Notes: generated by a model not told the origin, from the sequence alone. DNA of 64,000 bases from Prochilodus magdalenae (GCA_024036415.1 JAMWET010002901.1:1-64000); one strand, 5' to 3'; shown: positions 36,094 to 49,513, counted from the first letter of the stretch. Program-made: numbers and translations.

Positions 36094-36480
36094 CTTTTGT
36101 TCCAAGGAAAGACTCACGAGCCACAAGCTTTATCCTCCTAGTTTTCAAACTCCAGGAATCCAGAAATCCTCCACTTTTAAGATCCAAGCCACTAAAAAAT
36201 CTTCATTGTCACATCAGCTCCCATCTTTGCGCAGTGCAGCTCTCAGTGATTCCTGTGCTTGTACATCCAGCCCTCTTCTTCTCACAGCCCTAAAAGCAAG
36301 GAGAGACGTCCACTATTGTTTGCTTTCCCACAAGGCACTAGTTCCAAAGCCCCTCCACGAGAGCTGTCACAGTCGCTCCTAGGAATAAGAGACTCTTCCC
36401 TTCTATTCTTTTCCTCTATCCCTCCCTTTTTTGCTTCATTTCCCTCTCTCCCTCCCCCTGCAGCACATCAATAGGCGCAG
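36094..36480 (-). other. arhgef10l: Probable arhgef10l non-coding first exon
   Basis: The minus strand has a strong donor, CAAAAG|GTAAGA, at 36,094/36,093. Upstream of it is GC-richer sequence with no ATG that opens a frame to the donor. It is in the right place and orientation to splice to the start-codon exon at 31,096. The transcription start is not defined by the sequence; the upper limit is approximate. Confidence 0.5.
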
Positions 36481-36600
36481 CCCTCCCTCAGAATGCAAAT
36501 GCTTTGAAAGCCCTGTCGGCCAATAGCAGGTCTGCAGGCCCAGGCCCCATCCAATCACAGCTCAGGGTCATTTTTGAGACTTGAGGGTTGGGTCAGAGAG
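36481..36600 (-). promoter_or_regulatory. Candidate arhgef10l promoter
   Basis: Reading the minus strand, two inverted CCAAT boxes (GTGATTGGATG near 36,550 and CTATTGGCCG near 36,522) are followed by a perfect octamer ATTTGCAT at 36,501-36,494, then the presumed first exon. No TATA box is visible. Motif-based inference only. Confidence 0.4.
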
Positions 36601-38725
36601 CTGTGGGGGGTAGTTATGGGAAAACGCAGCGGCAAATAGAAAGAAAGAGAAAGGGAGGGACTGGGCAGAGAAGTAATCGCTCTACACTACATGTTATTGG
36701 AAATAAATGATTTGGCTCATTGTTTAAAAAGTGCTGGACAACCACAACAACAAATCCCAACTTCCACTGACGCATGTTATCAGAGTCCACAGGCCTCGCT
36801 CCTCCCAGTGATCATTCAATCCAAACAAAACAAAGAGGTCACACTACTGTTAAGCAAAGTACCTTTCTAAACACAGCGATAGCAGGTGATATCTATTCAA
36901 ACCAACCAGCAAATAAAATTCACAAGGGTAATGGGTGCAGTTGTATGCAAAGGTTTGAGCACCCCAGTCAAATTAAATTATGTGTTCATTTTCTATGTGA
37001 AAATGCATTAAAATATGATATTTTAAATATGATATTGTACTGCAAACTGTGTTAAACTGAGCAGTTAAAAATAATAAATAAGATTGTGCAGAAGTTTGTT
37101 TCCTGTAGAGAGTCCAGGGGTGCCCAAACTTTTGCACATGACTGTAGATTATAGAAAAACTTCCAAACATACACTCATTATCAAAAGAATAGTTGCACAA
37201 ATAGTACCCAGAAGGAATCAACCGGCAGGAATGAAACTTGGTGGGTGGGTTTGACGTCATGAGACTTGCGAATGATTCAGGTTTCACTCTGGGCCGTGCA
37301 TGCGTCATAAGCAAGGATGAGCCTTAACGCTGTACATGCTTGGGCGTGGTAGTGGGGGGAAAAGTGGACCTGACTACCCAGGGCCCATTTTTTTTGCTCA
37401 CGTTCCTCGTGTACTGGCATGGATAGGGGCCCACTGACATTGAGAGTGTACAGGGCCCAGAATTTGCTGCTACGCCCCTGTGTACATGACTGACCCAACA
37501 GAGACAACTGTGGATATTCAGTGAGCAGTGATGCCCCCCATGAGTCATCCTGTTAGTGCAGGTACCTTTGACAGTACCTTTGATCAAATAATTTTATTAG
37601 TCTTAATAACACAATTATTATCTGCCATTAAACTAATCTACTAATCTCCTGCGTGCCTTTACATGGATATATGATGTGACTACAAAGTTTTAAAAAGCTT
37701 AGGTGTCCCAATTAACTGTGTATAGAGATAGCTTAGTCACACACATAGCACTCACAGGGGTCCACTAACATTTAGTGTAGAACTCCTTTAGTGGAGTGTG
37801 ACCTGCTCCTCTTCGGTTTCTTCATCCAAACCCCTCACTATGAAGTATTAGCGACTGCAGGATTCATACTGGACCAGATTTACAAAGTGATCTGAAGTAT
37901 AATGATGCAGATTTGCATGTGATATGAGTCAGGGAAGGTGTGTGTAGCAGATATTTCTTGTTGGGTGTGGGCTTACATAAAACATGATTGCTGTATTATG
38001 ATTAATACCCCTTTTATTAGAGACATAACAAGTGTGTTTTCCATTATATGTCACCTGGTATTATCAACCATTCTCACAACTGGATATACAGCTTGATATA
38101 CAGAATGAAAAACATATTTGTGCATTATGTATGTTGTCCTGTTTCTTCAGTATCTGACCCATCAAATAGTAAATAGGGATTTTAAGGGTTCTAAAATCTG
38201 CCACAATGCACAGGCATTCTCCAGTGAACAGTGTAGAGTAATACACTACCCTAAACTTGTATTAAACTTTGTTGTGAGTCTCTTATTACTAAGCAATGGA
38301 CAGAAAATCATTAGCTAGTGTCTGTAATGGCCACTGATACAGAACTACTACAAAAACAGCAGCTCTGTACAGTTAAAAACCGAGACATTAATCCTGTACT
38401 TCCTCACTGAAACATCTGATCTTGGTTTGTTTTTGTGACTTGTGAATGCTGACACAGGTTTATGGTGAGAAAGTGTCTGAGTGTTTTCTGATTCACACGT
38501 TTACTGCTCTTTAGTAAACTAAACAGTTTATCCCTATGTAACACAATACTAATGAGGAAGTATGGCTGGCATACACTTTAGTAACAGCCTAAATAGTGAT
38601 TAAAATAGCAATGGTGTTAAGGCGACCAGACCTCTGAAATGAAAACCAGACAAAGGTAACCCTTGTACTGTGAAACATTATGGTGAAGGCCAACTGATAA
38701 AACTGGATACTAACTAACTTTTAAA
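36601..38725. other. Intergenic DNA between arhgef10l and rcc2
   Basis: No gene seen. A Tc1-family end (ATCAAAAGAATAGTTGCAC) lies at 37,172-37,190; the rest is unremarkable AT-rich sequence. Confidence 0.5.
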
Positions 38726-38727
38726 AG

Positions 38728-38730
<3 letters not shown>

Positions 38731-38803
<73 letters not shown>

Positions 38804-38857
38804 TCTCTCTCCCTCTCTCTCTCTCTCTCTCCCTCTCTCTCTCTCTCTCTCCCTCTA
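38731..38857. repeat. (CT)n microsatellite, ~127 bp
   Basis: CT dinucleotides interrupted by several CCC triplets, between arhgef10l and rcc2. Confidence 0.97.
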
Positions 38858-39959
38858 CCTACTGCTGTTAGACTGTACAACTGGCACCAAGCAGAGCACC
38901 AGACACTTACTACTGTAGCACACTATATGGACCCATTCTATCAGTATATTCAATGTGACTTACTTATTGTGCAATACTTGCTGCTGCACCTCATCACCTG
39001 TATATCACCTGGATACATCCTGTACCGCCTGCCAAGATTATCAGAAATTTTGTGTAGCTGATATAAGAGATAATAACTGCAATATCTTCAAAATATCTGT
39101 GCAATATATATCTGTGCAAAAACATGTACATGTGTATAGTATCTTACTGTATTTTTACCTAACAATAGAGATTTCTGTAATTTTCTGTAACAGAATTGAT
39201 TTTGTAACTTTAATAAAAGGCTATCTGATCTTAACTGTGTTAGAAAATCATATAGTAGCTACCATGTTTAGTGAAGCTTGGGCAAAGTTTGGGACACTCA
39301 ATAAAAATAAAAAAGGATTTATATACTTTCTTTTCACCCTCGCAAGATTTGTCACTCATTGAGTTTTAGAGCTAAAATTAAAGTAACGATCACTAGGTAA
39401 AAGGGTCTAAGGGGTTAGCATAGTCAGGGATATAATAGGCACATTTTCAGTGACAGCTTCAGACAGGGAAAACATGTACTGTCCCCAAAATACAGGGACG
39501 TCTTTGTCACCCTAGGTGGTGTATAACAACATCTTACAGCATTTATTCCCAGCTCTGCATTAAACACAGACAAACACTTTAAACTGGCATACCAGTAACC
39601 CATTCTTCAATCTGTATGTGACTCATTTAGAATATACCAAACAGATTAAAGCCTGTTTATGAATATTACTGAGGGACCATCTTAAAATTTTAGCTATCTG
39701 CTGAGATAATCAGCCTACTCTACTCTAATGAGTGCAGAATATAATCCAGTTATAGATACAGCATCCACAAATCTCACACTATTTTTTAAAAAAGCTTTAA
39801 ATATTACATGTGAGTGGGAAGTAGACTATAGCAGTGATTTGGCTGCGGAGTCCAGTAGAGCCTCTCTGAGACATATTAGAGGACAATCCACTCTGAGAAA
39901 AAAAAGAGAAAAAGAAGAATATACAATAAATGTAATATGCATGTTTCATATTATCACCT

Positions 39960-40165
39960 GTTTATTTATTTATGTATTTATTTATGTATTTGCTTTATTT
40001 CTAGATCCTTGCTGGAAAAAGACCAGCATGCATTCCAGCACTGGTCATGCTGGTTGACCATATTATTAGCATCAAAACACAACAAATGCTGGTTTTGGTC
40101 CCCACCAGTCATGCTGGACCGTGCTGTGGGTTTGCTAGCAATGATTTCTGCCAGTACAATGTTTT
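39960..40165. repeat. Repeat rich in CCAGCATG / CATGCTGG palindromes
   Basis: Multiple GACCAGCATG and CATGCTGG units in both orientations after a TTTA-rich stretch suggest a small inverted-repeat element. Family not identified. Confidence 0.4.
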
Positions 40166-40554
40166 GACTTGTTGTACATTTCTGCAAAACCCAATTATAC
40201 AGCATTTTACACTACTGCCCATACTTAATTCAAAACTGTCTGTTTTTACCATCATATAGAAGAGAACGTTAACGTTATCGAACTGACATACCGCATACTA
40301 CAACTGCCATTTTGATCAGACAGGTATAAACAAAATTGTTATAAGCTCTGTTATGGTATTCTGACAGCATGATTGAGATGTCTCACTGTGAGAGGCATAT
40401 TCCAGGAACTATCCACTTTGAAGGGTGCTCACCTCTATCGGATTGCATTTTTGGTAACTGCTGAGTCCTCATTTATGCTATCCTAGCCAAAGGCCGCAGT
40501 ATGGGTGCATAGAGGGTACTTGTAAGCACCCCATTCAACGTCAAAGCAAGAAAT

Positions 40555-40765
40555 AAGACACCCCATGGCTGGGGTGTCCAATTTTATCCACAAAGGGGCT
40601 GGCGTGGCTGCTGGTTTTCATTCCAACATAGCGGAAGCACTGTGATCACTTGTTTGAAGAGTCAGACCAACTGATTAATCAGGTGTGCTTTAGCTTGTTT
40701 GGAATGAAAGCCTTCAGTTACAGCAACCCTTTCAGAGATGAGATGAGATTGCACACCTCTGCCCT
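40555..40765. repeat. Short dispersed repeat ('GGTTTTCATTCCAAC' type)
   Basis: It starts 'GGGGTGTCCAATTTTATCCA' and contains 'GCTGGTTTTCATTCCAACAT' with the inverse 'TTGGAATGAAAGCC', giving internal symmetry like a MITE or SINE-derived repeat of fish. Confidence 0.5.
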
Positions 40766-40967
40766 ACAGTGTTATGGTCCTCGCATGGACTGAAGGGCCA
40801 TGAGTGCACCTCTTCAGGGTCAGTGCTTTGGTGTTTTGTCCTGCTCGGATACACCCAATGCAAGGGAAAGTTTGTTCATTAGTTTGTGTCAGCTGGTTTA
40901 TGAGAATGGAAAACCCCAAAATGTGCAGCGAACCGAGGTCCTCCACCTGGAATAGACTCCTGTCTAA

Positions 40968-41150
40968 AGCACTGTTTCTCAACCCTGGTCCTGGAAGTAC
41001 CCCGCCCTGCACATTTAATACTTTCCCTGCTCCCAGCACAGCTGAGTATTAGTCAACTTATTATAAGTTGCAGGGAGTGTGTTAAACCAGGGAATCCACT
41101 TAAACTTCCAGGGCATGGTGTCTCCACGACCAGGTCTGAGAAACACATGT
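40968..41150. repeat. Palindromic MITE ('CTCAACCCTGGTCCTGG' type)
   Basis: The left end TGTTTCTCAACCCTGGTCCT is answered by CGACCAGGTCTGAGAAACA at the right. The interior has CCCTGCACATTTAA against the inverse of AACTTCCAGGGC. Non-coding. Confidence 0.6.
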
Positions 41151-41369
41151 CTAAACAATCTACCTTCGTCATCTGTCAATAAGAGGTGCGATGGGAATGC
41201 TTGGGTAGGACAGCTGGGGAAGTGTACGTTCCTCCACGTCACCAGAGGGCAGTACACATCCCGACAGGCAGACTTTAAAGGCTGTCCCGTCCGCACTTTC
41301 AAATCCCATGTGTTTCTGTTTTGCGGGCTGTACGGCTTGAAAGTTTAATGGACCCATTTAAGCATTTGC

Positions 41370-42300
41370 CATATAGTTGGCGATAGCGCTCCATCTTAAC
41401 AAAGAAACAGCCAGTCGAGAGCGGAGAGTGGCAGCCCAGACCACCCGTTCAACAGCAGCATTAAACGGGTCCTTCTTTCATTCGTCTGTCAAACAGGTAA
41501 ACTCTAGCTAATAAACATAACCATCCTTCGGCGGAGGGAAGCTGAAGTTTCACAGCAGATAAACTTAGCCTAACGCCTCATAGAAAACTTGTCAGTGTTT
41601 GTCTTCTCCGGGAAGAGAAGCGAGTCTGGCTCCTCAGCCTCTGTGCAGCTGTGAGCTGAGCTGAGTGAGAGTGAGCGGCCCCCACGTGGTTTGATCGCGG
41701 AGACTCTGCAGATTCTTTTGTTCCAAATCAATCAAAAAACGAGGAAGACGGACAGACATGAGCGGAGCATCTGAGTCAGGAAACCCAAGATAATATTTCG
41801 CATAACCAAAAATAATAGACCGACTCGTCGCAACTTTGAGTGACCGCTGGACAGCCTGACTTTAAAACATCCACATTTAGGGGGCGAGAGAAAAAGTTTG
41901 GAACCGGTACGTTTATGCTACGTTCTGTGTTTGTGATCGCGGCTTTGTTGCATGCAAATGCAGTGTGGCTTGCTAACGCGGCTAGCTAAATATCCATTCT
42001 CGCTTTTTATTACCATTAAGCCGAATTCGTTATCTTGTCGGCCACGAGGGTTTCACTGTCCATTCCTTATTCTTCGTTAGTTCTGTGACCTCTGTGTTTG
42101 AAGTGAGAAGTTAGCCGGACTGTGTGGTGTTTTACACGGAGAGCTAATTGTTTAGCTAGTTAGCCTGGTGTGATACGGACTGCTAGCGGCGCTAGTTTGC
42201 TAACCAGCCGCATAAACGCTACAACAAAGAAACAAACGGAGCTCAGCCTGAGCGGAGCTGTCCTGCCGGTCACTGCACACGGCTAACGACCCTTTAAACT
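41370..42300 (+). promoter_or_regulatory. rcc2: CpG-rich rcc2 promoter and 5' UTR exon region
   Basis: CpGs are frequent here compared with the surrounding AT-rich DNA. Two possible donors could end a non-coding first exon: CAAACAG|GTAAAC at 41,496 and GGAACCG|GTACGT at 41,906. Either can splice to the acceptor TTGTTAG at 42,608, 14 nt before the ATG. The choice between them cannot be made from sequence alone. Confidence 0.6.
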
Positions 42301-42622
42301 CACCGGATAAGCTGTAAAATAATGGGAAACATTACTCCAATAACTTTTACAACTTGGTGGTTTTAGCCTGGTTTGGTAAACACCGTTAGGCGGAAGCCAG
42401 TTAGCTGTTTCGCGCAACAATGTCGTACACATCGCATATTCATGTCCTGGGCTAGAAATAAAAACAATGTGATTTTGGGTATATATTAATGCTCGTTTCG
42501 ACACTTATCAGTATTAAATATGTTTTATGTGTACTACTTTAACCCTACTTCTTTTGTGAGTGCAGTAAACTAATGTTTTTACTGACTGTATTGTGTTATT
42601 GTTGTTAGGTAATTTCACCACT

Positions 42623-44668
42623 ATGCCACGCAAGAAGGTGACTGATGTCTCTGGGAACGGTGGGATGAAGAGGAAGAGAGCGAGTGGGAAAAAGAAAGAG
42701 AGGGAGTTCAGCAGTGATGATGAGTTTGAAGAATATGAGCAAGAAAATACAAAGAAACCAGGAGGCAAGCAAACAACTAAACCCGGCCTGCAGCCCGTCA
42801 CTGTTTCAGACGATGTAAAGGAAAAGATAGTAAGTCGTACTGACTCTTGAGGTGTGTGTGTTGGTGGTTTTAATGAGAGACTGGTTTAAAATGTCTGTCT
42901 TAATTCCTTATTTTGCTCTTCTAGAAACTTGAGTTACCCAAGGCCAAAGGGCAGCTGCTCATCTTTGGTGCCACCAACTGGGACCTGATTGGCAGAAAAG
43001 AGGTTCCAAAACAGCAAGGTATGAGCCATGCATCCCTGAAGTGGTAAAGTGGCTTGTCTAGCCCTTTGTTGCTGATTAAATTGGAACATGTGTCTAACAG
43101 GATTATGCCAATGCGATACCCAGTATATTGAATGTCGATGGTGCTGACCAGTCAAAGAGGCTGCTCAGTTTTCAGAGTGAAAAGGTTTAAATATAGAGAA
43201 GCAGAAGTTTTGCAGGACTGGCTCATGTTGTGGGCTCAAGGGGAACATTTCTCAAATTCTAAGTCATAAAATTGTTGAGGTTTAAATAAAGGTAATTCAG
43301 AGTAATTTTTGCATGGAATTCTTCATTATAGAGTTTTTTTCAGCGTTAGTCATAAAAACCAGACACTGAAAAACGTCATACCTTTAAAAGTTCTGTCATG
43401 AAGTTATTACATGAAATTGATATACATGCTCCCTGATGTGTAACATGTTTTATGATGTGTTCGTAATGCAGGGTTGGATTAAAATGTATATTAATCCATT
43501 TATTTTTGCTGGAGGAGTGCATGCGGGGCCTATTTGAGTTTTAAAGGCTTTTTACTTATTTACTTATTAGTTTACCTTTTGTATAACAATTTAAGCCTTG
43601 TTCTTACTTGGTGTATAATTTAATTTGTGGGACAATGATTACTTTTTTTAGTTAATACAAATAATAAATAGATAGATAATCTCATTTCTAGCGGCCTTAT
43701 AAAATGTGAAACAAATGTACTGTCTGTGGCAATCCAGATGTACACAGAGGTTCAGACACTTTAGACATGAGAATCTTCTGGGGTGGGTTCCCTGATTTTA
43801 AACCATATGTAAAATCCTGACCTAGTGAGGCAGGTCTCTAATAGCAGTGATTTGGAAAGATTTGTTTGTGTTTACATTTTCTGAACTAAGAATGTTTTAG
43901 TTCTTAATTATTATGAGTTGTGAATGGGGTTTTGTGCAGAATCAAGTGAAGTTCAGAGAGAGAACCAGTTATGTTTTCATTAGTGGACTCTGGCTTCAGA
44001 CAGTGTTGAAACAGCTGTGCAGCATGTAGACTGCGGTCTGATGGGATCAATGATGAATTGATCTTGGCTGTTCTGACTGTTGTGCATCAAGAAAACGCAT
44101 TCCATTAAAGGCCCAAGGTGAACCTGGAATTATTAATGGGTCTTTAATGCAGCTACATTCTTTTCAATTCCTAACCTTGTTGTTGTTGTTGTTGTTGTTA
44201 TTGTAACACTGCACAGCAGTGTTCAGGACATGGTACCGGACATGGTACTACAAAAATCTGTATAATGAAAATGACTGTTTGCATTAAGTCTCTAAATGTA
44301 ATGTGATGTGTTTCTGTGTAAAGCTGCCTACAGGAACTTGGGCCAGAATCTGTGGGGTCCTCATCGCTATGGGTGTCTAAATGACGTTCAGGTCAGCAGT
44401 GTGGTGTCTGGGCCTTGCTCTGCTCACAGCCTGCTTATCACTACAGAGGGAAAACTCTGGAGCTGGGGTGAGTGTCTTTAGGGGTGTAAGTCTTGGAGTT
44501 GACAGTGAAGCGATGTTCAATTGTAATAAAATGATCACTACCTAAATTACGTTTACCTAATATTTCTATAGGTAAAATGATTATTGCAGATAATGTTAAA
44601 TGTTAAAGGTCATATTAGTGGATTATGGCTCAGAACCAGCAATACTAAAACAGTGTTGGGGGGTGTGT

Positions 44669-44741
<73 letters not shown>

Positions 44742-47700
44742 CACACACACAAAAGCATGTGCTTTTATAAAATCAAGTAAAAGTGCCAGTTATTTTAAAT
44801 TGTTCATCTGTTGAATGTTTTTAATTCTGATTTATTGAAGTTGCCCAAATATTAATTGCAGCAGGAAAGCAGATTTTGTCATAGGCTATATATATATATT
44901 CCAGCAAAGCATGCATCACAGGGCATTACATGGATGTAATTAATTGTGCTTGTCAGTTTTATTTATCTGTCAGACTTCCCCATGTGTGCTGACTGACTGA
45001 AGTCATGGGCATAAGTACTATTTTTGCACTTGGACATACTTGATGATCATTTGTTGTGGCTCTCTTAGGGCGTAATGAAAAGGGGCAACTGGGACATGGA
45101 GACACCAAGCGGTTGGATGCCCCAAAGCTGGTGGAGGGTTTGGGTGATGAGGTGATAGTAGGTGCTGCCTGTGGGCGGAATCACACCCTGGCTTTAACAG
45201 GTAAGCTGTTTACTGGCTATGTGATGTCAGATGGTTGGGTTTTGTGGCTTAACCTGTTTCTCCTGTAGAAAACGGTACTGTCTACTCCTTTGGAGAGAAC
45301 AAACTTGGACAGTTGGGTCAGGGTACTCAGACAGATGCTGTCCTCAGTCCAGCCACAGTAAGATTTATTTTATCCCCCATTCGATTTGCTTTAGTCATAC
45401 ATTCCCTTCGAATTCAACAAACATGCTCAGCCTGGAAGTTCAGGAGTGTTGAAAGCATAAGACTCTCTAATGTGCGCTTTGTTACCCACAGGTCATGTAC
45501 AATGGACAGCCGCTGGTTAAGGTGGCTTGTGGTGCAGAGTTCAGTATGGTGGTGGATTGTAAGGGTAACATCTATTCATTTGGGTGTCCAGAGTATGGCC
45601 AGCTAGGTAAGTTGTGTATAGAATGAAATTTAATAAAGAACGCCAGTCTGTTGATGCTTATCACAAGGTTTATTTTTTTTTTTATAAAAGGACATAACTC
45701 TGATGGGAAATTCATAGCTCGTGCTCAGCGCATTGAGTTTGACTGTGAACTTATCCCCCGGCGTGTGGCCATTTTCATTGAGAAGACAAAGGATGGCCAG
45801 GTGCTACCTGTACCTAATGTTGTGGCCCGAGATGTTGCATGTGGTGCTAATCATACAGTAAGTAGCCAGGCTGTATTTTGATTGAAAGTTTAGGGGTTTT
45901 TAATTCCAGTGTTGATGTAGTAAATGCATTTAGAGAAGTGATGCAGCATGTGAGTATTTGTGAAATGGTCATGTTGACATGAACGTAGTCCAAAATGGAA
46001 TGAGGTCAGATTGTAAGAGATTGCTTTAAACCTTGTTTAGAGATTTGAAACCCAAGATTCATTGGATCATATGGGAGGGGATTGTTGCCAGTCTAAACAT
46101 GTCCTTGGCGTCTTTGCTTCAGCCACAAATATTAGACAATCTGTTAAGCAGAACTGACCTAGATATGAAATGAGGAACATTGATTTCACAGCAGCTAGCA
46201 TGACAGATTTGTTTTGTGTGTGTGTGTGTGTAGCTGGTGCTGGACTCACAGAAGCGCGTTTTCTCCTGGGGTTTTGGGGGCTATGGACGACTGGGCCATA
46301 CTGAGCAAAAGGATGAGATGGTCCCTCGTTTGGTCAAGCTCTTTGATTTCCCTGGCCGTGGAGCTGCCCAGATATACTGTGGATATCAGTGCTCCTTTGC
46401 TGTCAGTGAAATGGGTAAGCATGGTTTCTCTGAATTATTTGAATAAAGGGCTTGCTGTTTTGTCTGTTGGTATAAAGTTTGAAATGTTGTTTTCCCAGGT
46501 GGTCTGTTTTTCTGGGGTGTGACAAATACATCTCGCGAATCAACCATGTACCCAAAAGCTGTGCAGGACCTGTGTGGCTGGAAGATTCGCAGTCTGGCCT
46601 GCGGGTGAGAAATCGGGCTCCTGTGAGCATTATGTGAAATCAATGTCTTTTGATCATGTGTTTTTAAATTGTAGTTCTTCCTTATGTATGATACAACTTT
46701 GTCCTTTTTGGTTTCTTTAGAAAGAGCAGTATCATCATTGCTGCTGATGAGAGTACCATAAGCTGGGGACCTTCTCCTACATTTGGAGAGCTGGTATGTC
46801 TAAGTTGTAGTATTTCTGCACACTGTAAATTGTCAACAAAAGAATTTAGCTGGTCAATGAAAAAGGGGCAGTCTGCCATTGTATTCTGCAGCCATATTGG
46901 GTTAACAGGGTTCATACACATTGTCTGCATGTACTACACAAATACAACAGTAATTGCTGTGGAGTCCACCAATCTTGACTGCTAACCTTACCATGCTGTA
47001 ATGATTATTTGAAGACTGTTACTACAGTAAGATATTTACCTTCTCAATAGCAACTTTAGCTATCCTGTCATTGCCTGAATACTAGGCATAAGAAGCCAAA
47101 CTGAGGTAAGGTCCAGGTAGCTAGTTGTTAGTTTGCTGTCCTCACTGGCAAATAATTTCTGACCTTTTCTCCATTGTAATGGTGATTTGAAGGCAGTTAC
47201 TACAGTTGTATGTTCAAGCTGAGTAGGCATGTTGGCAACAGGTGTAGTAATGGTTAATTATAAAAGTACATGCTTAATACAATTGTGAATTGTGAGTACA
47301 CGAAGTCTCATCCTAATTGTGTATATTTTGTAGGGATACGGTGACAACAAACCCAAGTCTTCTACTACAGCTCAGGAGGTTAAAACTCTGGATGGGGTGT
47401 ATTCAGACCAGGTAAGAGGTAGAATTGAACTCATTAAAAAAAGTTGTGATTTAGCAGACTGTAATTTCCATGTTCTGCGTGGTATTGTGGGATATTTCAT
47501 ACATACAGACGGCAAGCATTCTTCCGCCTATGATTATTCAGCGAAGTCTGAGATCACTGTGCTCATTTTGATGAGTGTGGGTGTAGAGGCTTTTCACATG
47601 AGACTTAGTTCCCTAATCCTCCCTGATTTAGCACTGCAACATTAAATTACAGATCTTAGATTGCTCATATTTATATAAGATGGTGTGCATGGGAAAATGT

Positions 47701-48006
47701 GTGGTTGTATCACATTTCCTTTTTATGAATAGATCTGACATTGGGCTATAGGTGGTTGATTACAGCTGGGTTGTGTGTAATATTGGACTATTATGAAACG
47801 CAGTCACTCAAGCCTCTGCAAATGATGAATTTTAAAATGCAATATCTCTCAGACTTGGCTTTGAAAAGAATGCTGGGTCAGTTACGGGATCTGTGTTTCA
47901 GGTGGCGATGGGTTATGCGCACACTCTGGTTATTGCCCGCCAGGAAACAGATCAGGAAAAGGAGAGACTTAAGAAGCTGCCAGAGTACAACCCACGCACC
48001 CTCTGA
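42623..48006 (+). CDS. rcc2: Regulator of chromosome condensation 2 (RCC2/TD-60)
   Basis: Coding exons: 42623-42829, 42925-43018, 44324-44467, 45069-45200, 45269-45357, 45492-45606, 45691-45857, 46234-46414, 46499-46604, 46721-46793, 47334-47411, 47902-48006. They sum to 1,491 nt, 496 aa plus stop, with AG/GT sites and matching phases throughout. Residues 1-69 are a basic then acidic tail with a KRKR...KKKERE nuclear signal (16-28). The rest is an RCC1-type seven-bladed propeller with repeats such as GRNEKGQLGHGD, GENKLGQLGQG, FGCPEYGQLGH and WGFGGYGRLGH. Known family role: a chromosome- and centromere-associated protein linked to the chromosomal passenger complex and to small GTPases. Mammalian RCC2 is slightly longer (~520 aa), mostly in the tail. 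Complete and undamaged. Confidence 0.97.
43020..44320. other. rcc2 intron 3
   Basis: Contains a copy of the dispersed repeat at 43,290-43,510 and (TTG)n at 44,177-44,199. No other gene seen. Confidence 0.6.
44671..44750. repeat. (TG)n microsatellite in an rcc2 intron
   Basis: About 34 TG units ending in a TATACACACACAC segment, so the array has a short self-complementary tail. The VCVCVC frame across it is spurious. Confidence 0.97.
46213..46233 (+). promoter_or_regulatory. rcc2: (TG)n-type splice acceptor of rcc2 exon 9
   Basis: The acceptor before LVLDSQKR is preceded by TTTTGTGTGTGTGTGTGTGTAG instead of an ordinary pyrimidine tract. The TG run directly abuts the AG, so repeat length could affect recognition of this exon. 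Confidence 0.7.
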
Positions 48007-49000
48007 ATGGATGCAATCCTTTCACCATCCTCATGTTCTCAAGAGGGTTCTGCTTTTGACCCAGAATACCTCTGCTCACTAGGTCATGTGTGTAGTCACA
48101 GTTTGGTTGGGATTTTTTTAAAAATAAGGACATCAGATTAAAAGCGACAAGACAAACTCTAAACCGAAATCAATTTGGACTGCAGTATGAAAGGATTGCA
48201 GTAACTGATCTGTGAGCTGAAGATCCTGGCTCAATTTCACAAAGGCTTTATGATCCAGATTTAATACTACAGTATCTGCAGCTGTGAAGGGTAGCCTAGG
48301 ATGGTGCCCTCCAAGCACTTAAACTCCATTGGATTTCTACTCCTCACTTCTACATTCCTAAAGGAGGTTCATCAAAGCATTCTAGATTATTATTATTATT
48401 ATTTGGGGGTTATTGTTTATTTTGTTCCACAATGTTGGCTGTTAAGAACTGTTTCCTGTCTGCACTCTCCAAACAACTGGTGCTAAATCACTCAATGCAG
48501 ACTGTCTTTTGGCTGATGAACTAGCTGGTATCACTGAAAAGACCCACACTCCATACTTGTGCCTTTTTCAGTGATGTTATTCAGGCTGTGGATGCTTTGA
48601 TGTCCCAAAGATAACTTTCTTTACTGTAATCTGGGACCATGGCAGGTGTGTCTTTGTTTTCAGACTATACAGTCACTTCATGTAATGTTTATGTACTGTG
48701 CCATCTTTTGTGTTCACCTGTGCTTAAGTGTTTTGTTATTCTCAAGTTTATTATAGTGAACTACCTGTATTTAAGCCATTATGGGAAGTTGTAAGAATTG
48801 TCTAACTGCAGAACATTGGAGAGCAACAAATTCTGCATCCTGTTTGAAAGGAGAATTTTTACAATTTCTGGAATGCCCAAAATGTTTTTTTTTTTTTTTC
48901 TCTCTACTCTGAAAAATGTATGTCAAGAAGTTGGGATGGCCAATTTTGTTTGTTTTTTTTTGTTCCTGATAATGTTAAATAAAGGTTTGTTTAAGTTGGT
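48007..49000 (+). other. rcc2: rcc2 3' UTR
   Basis: About 1 kb of non-coding sequence after the TGA, ending with a canonical AATAAA at 48,978-48,983. No other gene is visible before the rpl22 3' end on the opposite strand. Confidence 0.75.
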
Positions 49001-49490
49001 AATTTTTAACCATGCTCTTACTCATGGTAAGACTTTCTCAGAGCTGGCTGTATGACAAATGGTTTAGTGGTTATAATAATCATAAATACACTATACTACT
49101 TTTAAACAGCTGAGATGGGTGTAAATCTCAGCTAAAAATATTCAGGACAAATACAGGACTGTTTTTACAACCCAGGTTGACTACTGGTGCATTCAAGTTT
49201 CGTCATACATTCTCCATTTTTAGACTAAATTAAGTTTAGTTTTAATCTTCATCTCAGGTACTTTGCACACAGTCATTTACAACTAATAAAACGTTTAAGA
49301 CAACTAAGCTTTGAATCAAAGTGCATTTATTGGCTCCCCAGTGCTGAGTACCTTTTGAGTATAATAAACTGCTGTGAAATATTTGCCACAAACTCAGAGA
49401 GGACCATGCACATCTGATGACCGCCTAAATGAGTCCCTCAAGTTTCAAAATCCCACAAATAAAGGAAGCTCCCATAGACTGAGTTGAAAA
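49001..49490. other. Intergenic spacer between rcc2 and rpl22 3' ends
   Basis: About 0.5 kb of AT-rich DNA separates two convergent genes. No feature recognised. Confidence 0.6.
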
Positions 49491-49507
49491 TTGTAATATT
49501 AAATGAA

Positions 49508-49513
49508 TTTATT
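49508..49513 (-). terminator. rpl22: rpl22 polyadenylation signal
   Basis: AATAAA on the minus strand about 25 nt after the TAA stop, implying a very short 3' UTR. Confidence 0.8.

Noticed and set aside
44584..44814. Open frame with Val-Cys repeats
   Set aside because: Direct translation of the (TG)n array inside an rcc2 intron.
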